From contig CM055093.1 in assembly GCA_029204225.1 (NCBI GenBank), positions 30,143,777-30,207,776 of the forward strand: 64,000 nucleotides of DNA, written 5' to 3'. A program made the position numbers and the translations under genes. This DNA comes from Diphasiastrum complanatum (taxonomy: Eukaryota; Streptophyta; Lycopodiopsida; Lycopodiales; Lycopodiaceae). The notes beneath the pieces are model-generated. The model had not been told where the DNA came from, made no database searches, and worked only from the letters and a program-made list of their open reading frames with translations. Positions 29,906 to 40,859 of the stretch are shown here, piece after piece; the first letter of the stretch is position 1; each line of letters starts with the position of its first letter.

Positions 29906-30177
29906 CTGGCAAAAACATGAATCAGCATTAGAGGAGTTCTAAATCCAAAAAAAATCCTTTTGTAAAGATTCTTTTCATATTTTTTTTCAAATTTTAGTTA
30001 CACATGGACCAATCAAAACACTCAAATTTGAAATCTATGTAATGTAGCTCATTAAAATTTAAAAAAAAGTTCTCAATAATGCTATAATTCGACGTCGGGA
30101 GCAGCCCACAAGCATGACATATTATTCATAGTTATATGCAATTTATCATTAAAAATAGTAACCATAGTTCCGATTGA

Positions 30178-30180
<3 letters not shown>
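29906..30180. other. Intron-like AT-rich DNA
   Basis: Sits upstream of the ParB-like exon acceptor on the minus strand and contains no coding; probably intron. Confidence 0.4.

Positions 30181-30228
<48 letters not shown>
30181..30228. repeat. (TA)n microsatellite
   Basis: 24 uninterrupted TA units. Borders a fold-back sequence. Confidence 0.98.
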
Positions 30229-30230
<2 letters not shown>

Positions 30231-30600
30231 ATTGGAAAGAGCTCAATGAGAGCTTTCCAACGGTACCCTAGATGACCTACCGCTGAAAGTTATAGTCAGT
30301 CAAAGTTTTGAGAAAGTCAAATATCGCTTTTGTGTGCCCATAGAGCACCCTCTCAATGATATTTGGTCAAAAGAGTCCTTAATACATGCATAGAAGCAAA
30401 TATTTGGTCAAAATAGTCCTTAATCAATGCATAGAAGAAGAATTGGATATTTTGAAACTTTGACCAGCTATAACTTTTAAAAGGTTGCATGAAGTAGCTA
30501 TCTAGGATACCGTTGGAAATCTCTCGTCAAGCACTTTTTACCAGTATAATTTTTGTCTCAATCGGAGCTACGGTTCAAAAGTTATACTATTTTTAACGAA
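30229..30600. repeat. Fold-back (imperfect inverted repeat)
   Basis: Left arm 30252-30313 (gctttccaacggtaccctag ... gttatagt.agtcaaagttt) pairs with right arm 30447-30523 (aaactttgaccagctataac ... ctaggataccgttggaaa). The loop holds a 41-bp tandem duplication (atttggtcaaaa.agtcctta, 30359-30440). The left end has its own hairpin (ccattggaaagagctc/gagctttccaacgg). MITE-like; no target duplication identified. Confidence 0.7.
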
Positions 30601-31137
30601 CTACAAACGGTAATGTACATAGAATGGTTAAGCATCGAAAATAGTGCGGGCAAAACTGAAAAAGCATTTAGGTAGAAAATGAATTTATTTTGATAATTCC
30701 ATTAATAAATTTTGTCAATCTACGTGGCATTTCTTATAGGGTCTTTTTTGGATTCAGAATTCTTCTAATGATTAACTAGTTTCAAATGACTAAAAATTAA
30801 GATATTATTGTGTTATTGCCATAAATTGTCAAAGCATTTCTAAGGAATCAATAAATTATTTGCGCCAAAAATGCTAATTCGAGTACTTATAGTGGCTCTA
30901 CAAAAATTGTCGCTAGAAGCGTCAGGGTCTATCAAGGGTGCACGAGCAATGGATGCAAAAATAAACTGGCATGAAACTTGGGAATCCTGTGCTCTCTAGA
31001 TTGCGTGGGCAAAAATGAGACCTAAAAAACTCTATATAGTAGTGGACTCCAAATTTTATAGGATTTGATATATAAAAATTTCAAATCCATTCACTGAATT
31101 TAATGTTTTTGAGGTCCACAATTGAGGCTATAAAGCA
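30601..31137. other. No gene seen
   Basis: AT-rich. Nothing recognised up to the abrupt start of gypsy G3a at 31138. Confidence 0.5.
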
Positions 31138-31606
31138 AGCTTGGTGCTGATCGACAACTAAGAAGATGCCTTGAAACTGAGGATATTAAAAAGGTTGTAC
31201 AAGCCTTACATTCAAAGGATGTTGGCAGACACTTTGCTTTAAAGAATATTGTTTATAAAATATTGACTGCCAAGTACTAGTGGCCAACCATATTCAAGGA
31301 TGTATCAAATTATATTCGTTCGTGTGATCCATGCCAGCGATCTGGCAAGTCAACAAAAGCAATGAATTGGTCATTGACTCCAATCCTACCTCTTGCACCA
31401 TTTGAAAAGTGAGGGATTGACTTTGTCGGTCCAATCAAACCCGTGACTCGACATACTAAGTGTCATTATATTCTTGTTGCAATGGATTATGCTACAAAGA
31501 ACGTTGAAGCAGAAGTGATGAAACGAAATGATGCAAAAATTGTCGCATTGTTCTTATTCAAAACTATAATCACAAGATATGGTTGTCCTCTTGAACTAGT
31601 AAGTGA
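31138..31606 (+). pseudogene. Gypsy integrase G3a, left part
   Basis: Matches G3b (45183-45650). Integrase zinc domain (KLGADRQLRRCLET, ALKNIVYKILTAK, SCDPCQRSGKSTKAMN) then the core start GIDFVGPIKPVTRHTKC and KIVALFLFKTIITRYGCPLELVS. Stops replace Trp at about 31280 and 31411. Cut at 31606 by copia C3 inside the codons for the second catalytic Asp (VSD). Integrase function as in the other gypsy copies. Confidence 0.88.
31602..31606. repeat. Left target-site duplication of C3 (AGTGA)
   Basis: AGTGA before LTR start 31607; repeated at 36698-36702. Confidence 0.95.
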
Positions 31607-32433
31607 TGTGAGAAATTGGCAAAAATCTAGCTTGGTATTTTTTATGATAGAAGTTTGTAAGTGAATCTCACATGTGTGGAGGATGTTCCCACGTGTAGAG
31701 AATTGTAAAGTAAATCAAAATGTTTGATATAGGGGTCTCATAGAATTTCATAGTCAAGCATTTAGGTGTAGGATGTTGATAGGGTCAAATTTGGCATAGA
31801 TGGCAAATTATCCATTTCCACTTGTAATGCCACTATTGAGCCAAAATAGAGTAGGAGGCCAAACTTGTGCCAATTAGAGTGTAGACAAGTGTAATGCTTT
31901 TGTTTGATGAAGTTTAAGAGGTCCAATAGGATTTAGAGGTGGAACCATGTGTGGTCCAATAGGAATTTGAGGTGTGCTTGAATATAGTCCAATAGAATTA
32001 AGAGGTGCATGGATCAATGGTCCAATAGGATTAAGAGGTGGCAAAGTGTGATCCAATCATAGTTAAGCATAGTGGTAGCTCGTGGATCTACTAGTATCAT
32101 TGTACTCCTCATTTGGATCTAATTTGATTTTGAGATTGAGTGGATTTTGAGTGTCACTGAATTTCTAGCTTTCTCTCTCTACCGGAGAGCTCATGATGGT
32201 TTTTCTCTCTCTACAAGAGGAGAGCAGCTTGTTTTTACTTAGAATACTTTTGGAACACTTCCCACACGTGTGAGTGAGAGTTGGAAGTGATTGAATGCAT
32301 GTAGTAGTGTGTTTTTGCCATAGAATCAAAGATAGATCTTGAATCTCAATCTAGTCTTGATCTTGGTGCATCTACACACCTTAGGAGATCACAAGTACAT
32401 GTAGTGGACAATTCACACGTGTGAAATTCAACA
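31607..32433 (+). repeat. 5' LTR of C3
   Basis: 827 bp, TGTGAGAAATTGGC...GTGAAATTCAACA. An internal run of ccaataggattta/ccaatagaattaag motifs (31920-32050) repeats every ~30 bp, about five times, in the upstream half where enhancers lie. Confidence 0.96.
31918..32056 (+). repeat. Short tandem motif array in C3 LTR
   Basis: Five to six copies of ggtCCAATAGRATTtagaggt spaced about 30 bp. CCAAT words in tandem within an LTR upstream half may serve as promoter elements (inference). The same array is in the 3' LTR at 36182-36320. The 60-residue minus frames here are by-products of the array. Confidence 0.8.
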
Positions 32434-32445
32434 TGGTATCAGAGC
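32434..32445 (+). promoter_or_regulatory. Primer binding site of C3
   Basis: TGGTATCAGAGC immediately after the LTR. Initiator tRNA-Met type. Confidence 0.96.
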
Positions 32446-33186
32446 CTACCTAAGGTTACCATGCATTTGGTTCCATTTAAGTGAAAACTATTCATCAATC
32501 TTGAGCTAGAAATTGTCAAGGTCCATTTTCTTAGCTATCTTGTCCAATTTTGGATCAAAAGAGATCAATAGGGCATTGATTGGGTCTGACCTGGTACTAT
32601 ACGGAATCAGGTGCTTAGACACATGTGAGGAACATCCAATTTCAGTTTGGGAGTTCTCTTTCATGGTTGATCCAAAAATCTTGCTAGATAGCTTGTTTTG
32701 AAGCTATTTTTGTCTAGTTTCTAATGCAATCAGTTTCATTCCATTTGGTTGAGCCAATCAAAAGTTATAAGCTTTTGGAGAGGGTTAGGTAACCTAGACC
32801 TGGGTGGACACATTTGGTTTGGTCAAGAGATTGCTTGTCTGATCCAAAATCACAGTTGAATGCTTACCAATCTCATCTATATGTGATCTAGGCACTGTTT
32901 TGAGATCTTAGCCATTTTGTTTCATGCAATATCATTGTATTTGAGTCAAATTTGGTTTCTTAGTGTATTTCACACATGCTAAGAGTGTTTGATCCTAACT
33001 TTGCCCATACTCCATCATTTGATGTGAAGTAGATCTAGTTTTGGAGAGATTGAGATAGCTAGTGAGAATCATCTCACAGTTTGTTGCAAGATCTTGCATA
33101 GGAGATGGTAGCACACCATTATTGGATCCTATAGTGAGAGAGAAGCAACATTTTTTGTTCATCACTTTTATTTATCTCCACTTTAC
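32446..33186 (+). other. Leader of C3
   Basis: 740 bp between primer site and gag ATG; no coding recognised. The similar leader position in C2 and C4 suggests a packaging/UTR role. Confidence 0.7.
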
Positions 33187-34073
33187 ATGACTTCAATGAG
33201 TTCATACTTGTTGCAACCAAGTGAGAGATTGTCTACTTCCAGTTATTCAATATGGAAGTTGAGGATGGAGTCCATCTTGATACTCCAAGATGTGATGGAC
33301 ATTGTACTTGGGATTGAGGAGGAGCCTCAAGTCCTTCAAAAAGTACAAAAATACAAGAAGAGAGCTAGGATGGCTCTCCACTACATTAAGATGAATGTCT
33401 CTAATAAGATATTGAGGGAGATTGGTGATTGTTCTACATCCAAGGAAGCTTGGGATTGTCTCAAGTCCATCTATGAGGCTAAGAACACCTCTAGGCTCCT
33501 CACTCTTAGAAATCAAATCCTCCAAAGTAGTCAAAAGAGTGATGAGAGTGCATGTAATTATGTTTTGAGAGTCAAGGATATTCATAGGGAGCTTGCATGT
33601 ATTGGTGACTCAATCAATCAAAGTGAGCTAGTCCAAGTCATTCTCAATGGCTTGAGAGATGAATATGACAACCTTGTCCAATCCTATGCCATTAAGGAGG
33701 AGCTAACAAGTTTGGAGGCCCTTCAAAGTGTGCTTATTTCTGAAGAATCAAGACAAGAGTACAAACTCTTGAGGATGGACAAGCTATCACTCAATCATGA
33801 TGATGGCAAAGTTCTATTTGCCAAGCACAAAGAGAGGAGTAAGAAGCAACACCATCACTTCTCTAGTGACAAAGCTAAAGACAAGATGGAGAGGAGGAGG
33901 AGGATACCTCTCATGCTTCTACTTCAAATCTCAAGAAGAAGATCAAGTGCTTTTATTGTGGCAAGAAAGGCCATTATGCCACCACTTGCTTCAAGAAGAA
34001 GAATCAACTCAATCAAGCCAACATCACCAATGAGAAAGAAGACTATATTGCAAGTGATGGAGAAGGCTCTCTT
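33187..34073 (+). pseudogene. Copia gag (C3)
   Basis: Starts MTSMSSYLLQPSERL at 33187. UBN2-type gag: YSIWKLRMESILILQDVMD, ALHYIKMNVSNKILREIG, SRLLTLRNQILQSSQKS, LACIGDSINQSELVQVILNG. Around 33890 the reading frame shifts; the second frame gives the knuckle CFYCGKKGHYATTC (about 33950) and continues into the protease ORF. One single-base frameshift is the only visible break. Gag forms particles; it is probably the main product of this non-autonomous element. Confidence 0.85.
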
Positions 34074-35735
34074 ATGGCATCAAGCTTCTCCTCTTCCACC
34101 TTCAACAAGGATGACTCATGGTATATTGATAGTGGAGCATCTTCACATAGGTGTGGCTCCAAGCACTCTTTTTCATCTATTTTGCCTTATGATGGAGTCA
34201 AGAAGACCATATACTTTGCAAGTAAGCATGAGTGCAATATTGAAGAAGTAGGGATTATTCCCTTGAAGCATGCATATTCTAAAGATCTCTTTCTCAACAA
34301 TGTTCTTTTTGTCCCAAAGCTTACAAAGAACATCTTAAGTGTTGGCCAACTTCTTGATAGTGGCTTTGATGTCAATTTCAATATTGACAATTGTGTGATC
34401 AAGAAGGATGGTGAGATCCTTGCATATGGATCAAGATTTGAAGGTCCAAGTGAGAGTGCAAACTCTCTTGATGTTTCTTATATGTCCAATATTTCAAAGG
34501 AGGATGATCACACAAGATGCACATATCTTCTCTCTTCAAGTATTATGGTGTATGATTATTCCTTATTATTCAAAGCATATGTTGAGAAGAAATTCTCATT
34601 AAAGATCAAAGCTTTGAGGAGTATTGGAGCTCTTGAAGGAATAGCACCATATGAAGTTTTATTCAAGATGAAGCCTAAGGTTGATCACCTTAGTGAACTT
34701 GGTAGTGCTTGCTTTGCACATATTCCCTTGGAAACAAGGAGGAAGGATGATCCAAGCTCATGGATCATGATTGGATACTTATCCATCAAGGAGGCCTTTA
34801 GTGTCTTTACACTCTCTATTTCAAAAGTGATTGTAAATAGAGATGTCATATTGCATGAAGATTCAATCTTGGAAGTGGCCGAGATCAAGGCTTCTCAAGA
34901 AGCATCACAAGTTATCTTTTTTGAAGGCATTCAAGTTATGATGGGGCCAAGGTGTGAGGAGGAGTTTCTTCTTCATATGATTTCAAGAAGATCTTCAAGA
35001 TGCATGGCCAAGTCTTTATGGCTCACCTTACATGGCAAAGAGGGGCATCTTTCATGTTGTATCTACTACAACACATTCATATATGCTTCTCTTCCTTTGC
35101 TTGAAATGCTATCTTGCTTCATTGAATTTTTTGGATCTCAAAGTTCAAGAAAAGCTATACTAGTTTTGTATGATGCTTATGGTATGGACATGTTTCTTGT
35201 CATTATTGACTTAGACGTGTTTCCAATACTTTTTGAAAGCAAGATATTGCATTGTCAAAAGTATGCTCTTGGTTCTAGTAAGAACAAGATTGAGCTTGGT
35301 ACTCACTTTTTTGAAAATCATGTTTTCACATGTTTTGAGGCAGATTATAAACTCCTCTTGAGATTAAGTGAAGCATCCAAAGTGGACACTTACATCCTTG
35401 AGAGAGTAACAAGACTAAAAAAGATCAAGGTAGTCTTTGATATCAAGATTAGATCCATCATGGATATAGTTCATTGTATGTGGACTAGTCAAGCTAGAAA
35501 GGATAATCTTGATAATCATCATTGTTTCACATCTTATGATCTTGATCTCCATGATCCTTATGAGGCTTGGAAGCCTCAGATTTCTCTATTTATGGTGCAT
35601 CCATCATGCAAGTGGAACTTTCAAAACAAATATCATCATCAAGCATGGAGGAAGCCCATGATCATAGTGGCATATTGGTGGAGCACTCTTCAAAGGCATT
35701 GGCAAGAGATCTCTACCAAAGAGATCTTATCATGA
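34074..35735 (+). CDS. Protease + IN relic + unknown C-terminal region (C3)
   Basis: 553-residue open frame. Residues 1-125: copia protease (WYIDSGASSHRCG active site; LTKNILSVGQLLDSGFDVNF). Residues 125-290: worn integrase C-terminal region (APYEVLFKMKPKVDHL, KDDPSSWIMIGYLSIKEAF, KVIVNRDVILHED); the zinc domain and catalytic core are gone. Residues 290-553 match no pol domain I know: Leu/Phe/Cys-rich (LPLLEMLSCFIEFFGS, MFLVIIDLDVFPILFESK), then a basic part and HHCFTSYDLDLHDPYEAW. No YVDD or LYGLKQ is seen, and RNase H is missing; the frame ends 136 bp before the 3' LTR. The unbroken 1.66-kb frame in an AT-rich element suggests recent or ongoing selection, but could reflect youth. VIIDLD could be a trace of the RT active-site strand (weak). 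Confidence 0.8.
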   Translation: MASSFSSSTFNKDDSWYIDSGASSHRCGSKHSFSSILPYDGVKKTIYFASKHECNIEEVGIIPLKHAYSKDLFLNNVLFVPKLTKNILSVGQLLDSGFDVNFNIDNCVIKKDGEILAYGSRFEGPSESANSLDVSYMSNISKEDDHTRCTYLLSSSIMVYDYSLLFKAYVEKKFSLKIKALRSIGALEGIAPYEVLFKMKPKVDHLSELGSACFAHIPLETRRKDDPSSWIMIGYLSIKEAFSVFTLSISKVIVNRDVILHEDSILEVAEIKASQEASQVIFFEGIQVMMGPRCEEEFLLHMISRRSSRCMAKSLWLTLHGKEGHLSCCIYYNTFIYASLPLLEMLSCFIEFFGSQSSRKAILVLYDAYGMDMFLVIIDLDVFPILFESKILHCQKYALGSSKNKIELGTHFFENHVFTCFEADYKLLLRLSEASKVDTYILERVTRLKKIKVVFDIKIRSIMDIVHCMWTSQARKDNLDNHHCFTSYDLDLHDPYEAWKPQISLFMVHPSCKWNFQNKYHHQAWRKPMIIVAYWWSTLQRHWQEISTKEILS

Positions 35736-35857
35736 ATATGTTGAGGGTGCTACTATGATGGATCCCTTGGCTGATCTTCACATCTTATGCATACCAAAGG
35801 ACCCACTCAAAAACATTTACAAACTTCTCAAGTGATCTAGTACCTTTCCAAGCTATT

Positions 35858-35870
35858 TTTTGAGGAGGAG
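35858..35870 (+). promoter_or_regulatory. Polypurine tract of C3
   Basis: tttgaggaggag directly before LTR start TGTGAG; same tract in C5 at 5106-5118. Confidence 0.88.
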
Positions 35871-36697
35871 TGTGAGAAATTGGCAAAAATCTAGCTTGGT
35901 ATTTTTTATAATAGAAGTTTGTAAGTGAATCTCACATGTGTGGAGGATGTTCCCACGTGTGGAGAACTGTAAAGTAAATCAAAATGCTTGATATAGGGGT
36001 CTCATAGAATTTCATAGTCAAGCATTTAGGTGTAGGATGTTGATAGGGTCAAATTTGGCATAGATGGCAAATTATCCATTTCCACTTGTAATGCCACTAT
36101 TGAGCCAAAATAGAGTAGGAGGCCAAACTTGTGCCAATTAGAGTGTAGACAAGTGTAATGCTTTTGTTTGATGAAGTTTAAGAGGTCCAATAGGATTTAG
36201 AGGTGGAACCATGTGTGGTCCAATAGGAATTTGAGGTGTGCTTGAATATAGTCCAATAGAATTAAGAGGTGCATGGATCAATGGTCCAATAGGATTAAGA
36301 GGTGGCAAAGTGTGATCCAATCATAGTTAAGCATAGTGGTAGCTCGTGGATCTACTAGTATCATTGTACTCCTCATTTGGATCTAATTTGATTTTGAGAT
36401 TGAGTGGATTTTGAGTGTCATTGAATTTCTAGCTTTCTCTCTCTACCGGAGAGCTCATGATGGTTTTTCTCTCTCTACAAGAGGAGGGCAGCTTGTTTTT
36501 ACTTAGAATACTTTTGGAACACTTCCCACACGTGTGAGTGAGAGTTGGAAGTGATTGAATGCATGTAGTAGTGTGTTTTTGCCATAGAATCAAAGATAGA
36601 TCTTAAATCTCAATCTAGTCTTGATCTTGGTGCATCTACACACCTTAGGAGATCACAAGTACATGTAGTGGACAATCCACACGTGTGAAATTCAACA
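35871..36697 (+). repeat. 3' LTR of C3
   Basis: 827 bp, about eight differences from the 5' LTR. Confidence 0.96.
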
Positions 36698-36702
36698 AGT
36701 GA
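36698..36702. repeat. Right target-site duplication of C3 (AGTGA)
   Basis: Identical to 31602-31606. G3a resumes at once with ccgtggtacacattttcta. Confidence 0.95.
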
Positions 36703-36944
36703 CCGTGGTACACATTTTCTAAATGACACAATACGGCTGCTAACAACATATTTTCAGATTAAACACAGAAAGACAACCTCTTATAATCTAAAAGCAAACG
36801 GGTTGACTGAGAGAGCTAATGGAATACTATGCAAGATCCTGAACAATATTACTATCGCACATGCGATGGATTGGGATAAAAAATTATCCTCCGTTCTCTG
36901 GGCTTATCAAAACACAGAAAAGATCACGACGAAGCAAACACCAT
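36703..36944 (+). pseudogene. Gypsy integrase G3a, right part
   Basis: Continues the interrupted integrase: DRGTHFLNDT-like start, then KANGLTERANGILCKILNNI and VLWAYQNTEK, matching 45654-45895 of G3b. After 36944 the match stops abruptly (caccata then gccacgcgtg), so G3a is also truncated at its 3' side. One-base frameshifts are seen near 36770. Confidence 0.85.
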
Positions 36945-39104
36945 AGCCACGCGTGTGGTAGAACCACGACCTGAAACTTTGCCGACGTGGCTCTACCATG
37001 CGTCAGTTGCCATGCGAATTGCCACGCGAACCGGACGAGCTCCAAATTGACCCTCGTCTTATGTGCATAGCAATATGCGTGGCAAATTGCCAATGTATGT
37101 ATTTGTGGTGGATAATGGTTAATTGTTGTTTGGTGATATTCTCACTTTATATGATCAAAATCTAATTTCTATTAGCAAATGCTTCATCAAGTGGCAGAGT
37201 TATAATAACAAGTTTGCAAGCTCTTGTAGTAAAACTAATTAAGATCATGAATTCTGCTGGTTATATAGGATTGTGTCAAATTGAAAACGGAGCACATTGG
37301 GTTGCTTGTGATGGGTAGCCTTATTCAATCAATAAGATATCCCTATCATTTATTGGAGTCTTATTGGAGTCTGTGTTGTCTCTTAAGCAAGCCACATGAG
37401 TTCTAATATGACAATTTAAAGATAAGCTTGTTAACATTAGGTTAGATGATTTTAGTTTTTGACAACATGCACAACTATCGAGCTCTTGCAGACCACTATA
37501 TTTCTCTGTTTGTTTTAATGAGAACTAGCGAGAGTTGGGAGGCATGACACACTTGCCCTATCGAAGTGCTTCCAAACCACTCATGACCAACATAAAGGGA
37601 GTAAAAACTTCCATGTGGGGAGCCCTTCCCTAATGTCTCTTTTCTATTGCTAAGGCATCACTCTCTCTTGAAATCATTCCTTTTGTGCCTCCATGCTATG
37701 AATTGTAACAAAAAAGCTCTACAAGGATTATGGCAAGCACAACAATTTACACCGTACAATGCCGTACCGAGAAATCACGGTATAATGATCCCTTTGGTAG
37801 GCACATGATGCTTGATCCGTTTTGTTTCTAGCATTTCATTAACTTTCTAATATCCATGGTTGAATGTGTGGAGACAATGCAGTAGTTTCCCTCCCAAAAG
37901 GTCGATGTGATGAGGATTAGTCGGCAGCATGGCCGTTCTGTTTTCTGCTACGCCGTTCATTGATGCAGGCAAAAGATCTCTGATACCGGAATCTTCTCGG
38001 CTCTAATTTAAAGCTAATTAATACGTTTGGATTTTCACTATGTACCCCAAGACTGTGCTCACTTTTTTCGAGAAATGGTCATTTTCCTCCCATTTCACGG
38101 CTTGGCACAGGTACTTTTCCAAAATTCGTTTTCTAATTAAGTTTTGACAAAGACAAGCTAAGTTCCTTCATTTTCAAATATTTTCTTCTCAGAAATTTGA
38201 CAAAGGCAAGCTAAATTCATTCATTTTCAGACCGGTAATTTCTTTCTTCGAAAAGAACTGGTCGAGTAAATATGGAGTCGACAGATTTGTTATCAGACTT
38301 TGTCAGTTGTTCGCGAGCGTTGTATGTACATCAAATACCTTAGAAACGACACTGTAGTCGTCTGGATTGCTACATCTACACATTACTTTTGCGAGTATTG
38401 TACGCCAAATACCTTACAAACAACATTTAGTCGTCTGGATTGCTACATTTAAACGTTACTCGCAAGCAGCAGTCAATTCCTTGGCGATGGTTGCAATATA
38501 TGACGCAATTATTCATACTTAAAAGTCTTTCGGGAGTCATTTTCTTACTTTCCTTGCACATGATAGAGTACAAAAATCCAATGCCACCAGTAGGGCAATC
38601 GGAATCACGGCCGGGGCACTGCTGCACGGTGCACCTAAACGTCACGATTTTTAGCTTTTAACTGATACCTGTTATTTCTGATCTTCTCTTAGTCAGTTCT
38701 AAAGACTGAAACGAATTTGTCAGACTAATTCAGCGTCGTGCAAGGATCTATTTCATACAATAGTCCTTTGTCTGACTTATAATAACTTAAAAGCTGCCCT
38801 TCTCTGATGTGTCAGGACTCAGGATCCGTCGCCACCTCCACTAGGAATCCTTGTGGCAACATCACGGTTTTAGAAATGAAGAGCGCCGCATGTGAATTTT
38901 TTGTCAGTCAGTCTCAGAAAGGAGCACCATATCCAGGATCAAAATCTATGTACCATACATTAATTAGGAGAGAACTTCCTGTTTTTATTACTAAAAGATG
39001 GGAAAACCATCAGAGTACAAAGGAATGCATGTAAAAAGCGTAAAGGCCATAAGGCGAATTGAGATACTGTACAAATATAACAAAGCAACAATCTCGTAGA
39101 GTAT
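36945..39104. other. No gene over 2.1 kb; short direct repeats
   Basis: No coding recognised. 36945-37095 is a GC-richer stretch with recurring gccacgcg/catgcg/gcgaattgcc words. 38310-38470 holds two diverged direct copies of a ~75-bp unit (caaataccttagaaacgaca ... agtcgtctggattgctacat). The small open frames have no recognisable domain. Confidence 0.6.
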
Positions 39105-39542
39105 TTACATAAAGCCTACTGCTTGGTGTAAGTCGCTAGTTAAGACAGTTGAAAGTTTAGGTAGTGCAGGAAGTTGTGAAGCAGCCGTTCCTGCAATTAC
39201 GGCACGTCGAAGTATTGTAAGTGCCTGAGTGCGTTGTAAAGTCATCGAAACTCGTTGACGATAATAAGTCGTAATGATAGATAAAGGTGAGGCACCACGA
39301 CCTTGGAGTTTCGCTGCAAAACCTGCACAGGAGGATAGAAAATCATCGAATTTCTTATGCAGGCACCCAAATGTTTCCAAAGCAAAAGGGATAAAGCCTT
39401 CTCCAGGAGTGCGATGTGAATAATCTCGCTCTTTATCTAAAGCTGCATGAGAAGCAGCGGCACCCTGAGTAGTTGACGCACGACGAAGGAGGTCAAGCCG
39501 CGAAGGATCGTTCAGGATAAAGTCCAGCATGGGGTTAGCCAA
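39105..39542 (-). pseudogene. Non-LTR retrotransposon (LINE-like) C-terminal fragment
   Basis: 145-residue frame starting ANPMLDFILNDPSRLDLL. Central block TPGEGFIPFALETFGCLHKK and then FDDFLSSCA, followed by ITTYYRQRVSMTLQRTQAL. These blocks recur at the C-terminus of plant and other eukaryotic ORFs annotated as non-LTR reverse transcriptase. The RT and endonuclease parts are absent, and the flanks show nothing similar, so it is a 3' end fragment as left by incomplete LINE insertion. Could instead be an isolated host ORF of related origin. Identification is from memory of the block pattern. Confidence 0.5.
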
Positions 39543-40737
39543 TGGAAATAATACCCTAATGCCCTAGCCTAGCCAAGCCAAGAAGGTTTGCCCTGACATC
39601 TATGGCGTAGTAATGCCTTGCCCAAGCAAGTTTCTCAAATGTTTACATGGAGAGAAACGCATAACCAAATATAGAGGACGTTTTAATACAACTCATGGCC
39701 TAAAGTCATCGAGAGAAAAAGGAACTCAAAAACTCTCACCTCCTCCCAAGACTTGTCTTAATAGACGCGATGCAAACAAGCCTCTTTATTATGATGCCAC
39801 ATTCTGCAAAGGTTTGCAAGCTCCATAGTGGAACCAGCTTGAAACTGCCATCAGAGCCACCGATTTCTAAATAGAAGATGCACATGTTTCTTGAAATTTC
39901 ATGTTGGGATGCATTGATCAAACACTTTTGGGTAGTTTTTAACATATGCGCACCATTGCGCATGAAATGAATAGTATTTCATGTAGATGGCAACTACTTG
40001 TTATATTCTATAAACTCCATAAGAACTATCATAGTTTCATGTATATTTAAAAAGATTGAACATATTAAAAAAGAGTCTTTTTAAATAAATATTAAAAAGG
40101 AGTGCACAAACAATTATTTTAAACAAACTATTAATTATTGGTTTTTGCCTAAATTTCATTGAAGAAATGAATGCAAAATATTTTGAAATAGGTCAAAAAC
40201 CTAAAGGGAGTAACTATTTAGCAATCTTTTAATTTTTGCCATGTTTTTTCAAGTAATAACTCTCAAAATTTACAAAAAAATACTATACAAATATGCATTT
40301 AGATCCAAAGGCATTATGCCATGCCAAAAAATAAGTAAATTCTTTATTAAAACTCACAAAATTGAAGATGCCCATCATGTGAACAAAACACAAATATTTA
40401 TGGTGTTTTAAAAATAAGTAGTCTAAAGTAATATTTTGAAAATAAATCATAGAATACATTTGATGTTGGTTATGCTAATTCTATAAAATTTTGAAAACAA
40501 TTTTTGTTTGCTTTTTTTTACAATTCAAATTCTAAGGAGTTTTCATTAACTTCAAAATAGATATTGTTGACTTTTCTAAAGGATTAATCATTGGCATCTA
40601 AAAGATTACGTCTCTAATTCTATCTACATATCTCCTATGGCTTTGTTATCATGAATACAATGATCTTCACTAGTTAATGGTGATGGTGATGATGAAAATG
40701 ATTGAGGTGTATTATGTGATGTCAAATTGTCAAATAA
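39543..40737. other. No gene; AT-rich
   Basis: 1.2 kb of AT-rich DNA without recognisable coding or repeats, ending at a truncated LTR of copia C7. Confidence 0.6.
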
Positions 40738-40805
40738 TGACTGATCTTTATCAACTAATAGGACCCACAGTACAGTAGTACAGTGATTCTACTTTAATTC
40801 TAACT
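40738..40805 (-). repeat. Truncated 3' LTR of C7
   Basis: Only 68 bp remain, matching 45084-45153 (gatctttatcaact.ataggacccacag ... gattctact.taattctaact). Confidence 0.8.
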
Positions 40806-40816
40806 CTCTCCCTTAA
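40806..40816 (-). promoter_or_regulatory. Polypurine tract of C7
   Basis: Element strand ttaagggagag directly before the LTR start AGTTAGAATT. Confidence 0.7.
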
Positions 40817-40859
40817 AGTAGAGTCTACTTTTTATACAGTCATATACATAGCTTTAAAG

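Larger units (their letters stand above)
31607..36697 (+). mobile_element. Copia element C3, complete, RT-less
   Basis: 5091 bp, with two 827-bp LTRs (31607-32433 and 35871-36697) that differ at about eight positions by eye (~1%), primer site, purine tract and 5-bp TSD AGTGA. It is the youngest insertion in the window. Coding: gag, protease, remnant of integrase C-terminal region, then an unrecognised part without RT or RNase H motifs. It is non-autonomous and must be mobilised by a relative. Inserted in the integrase gene of G3a. Confidence 0.95.

Noticed and set aside
31874-32056. 60-residue minus frame NPIGPLIHAPLNSIG, identical at 36138-36320
   Set aside because: Lies in the U3-like array of both C3 LTRs; identity reflects LTR duplication, not a gene.
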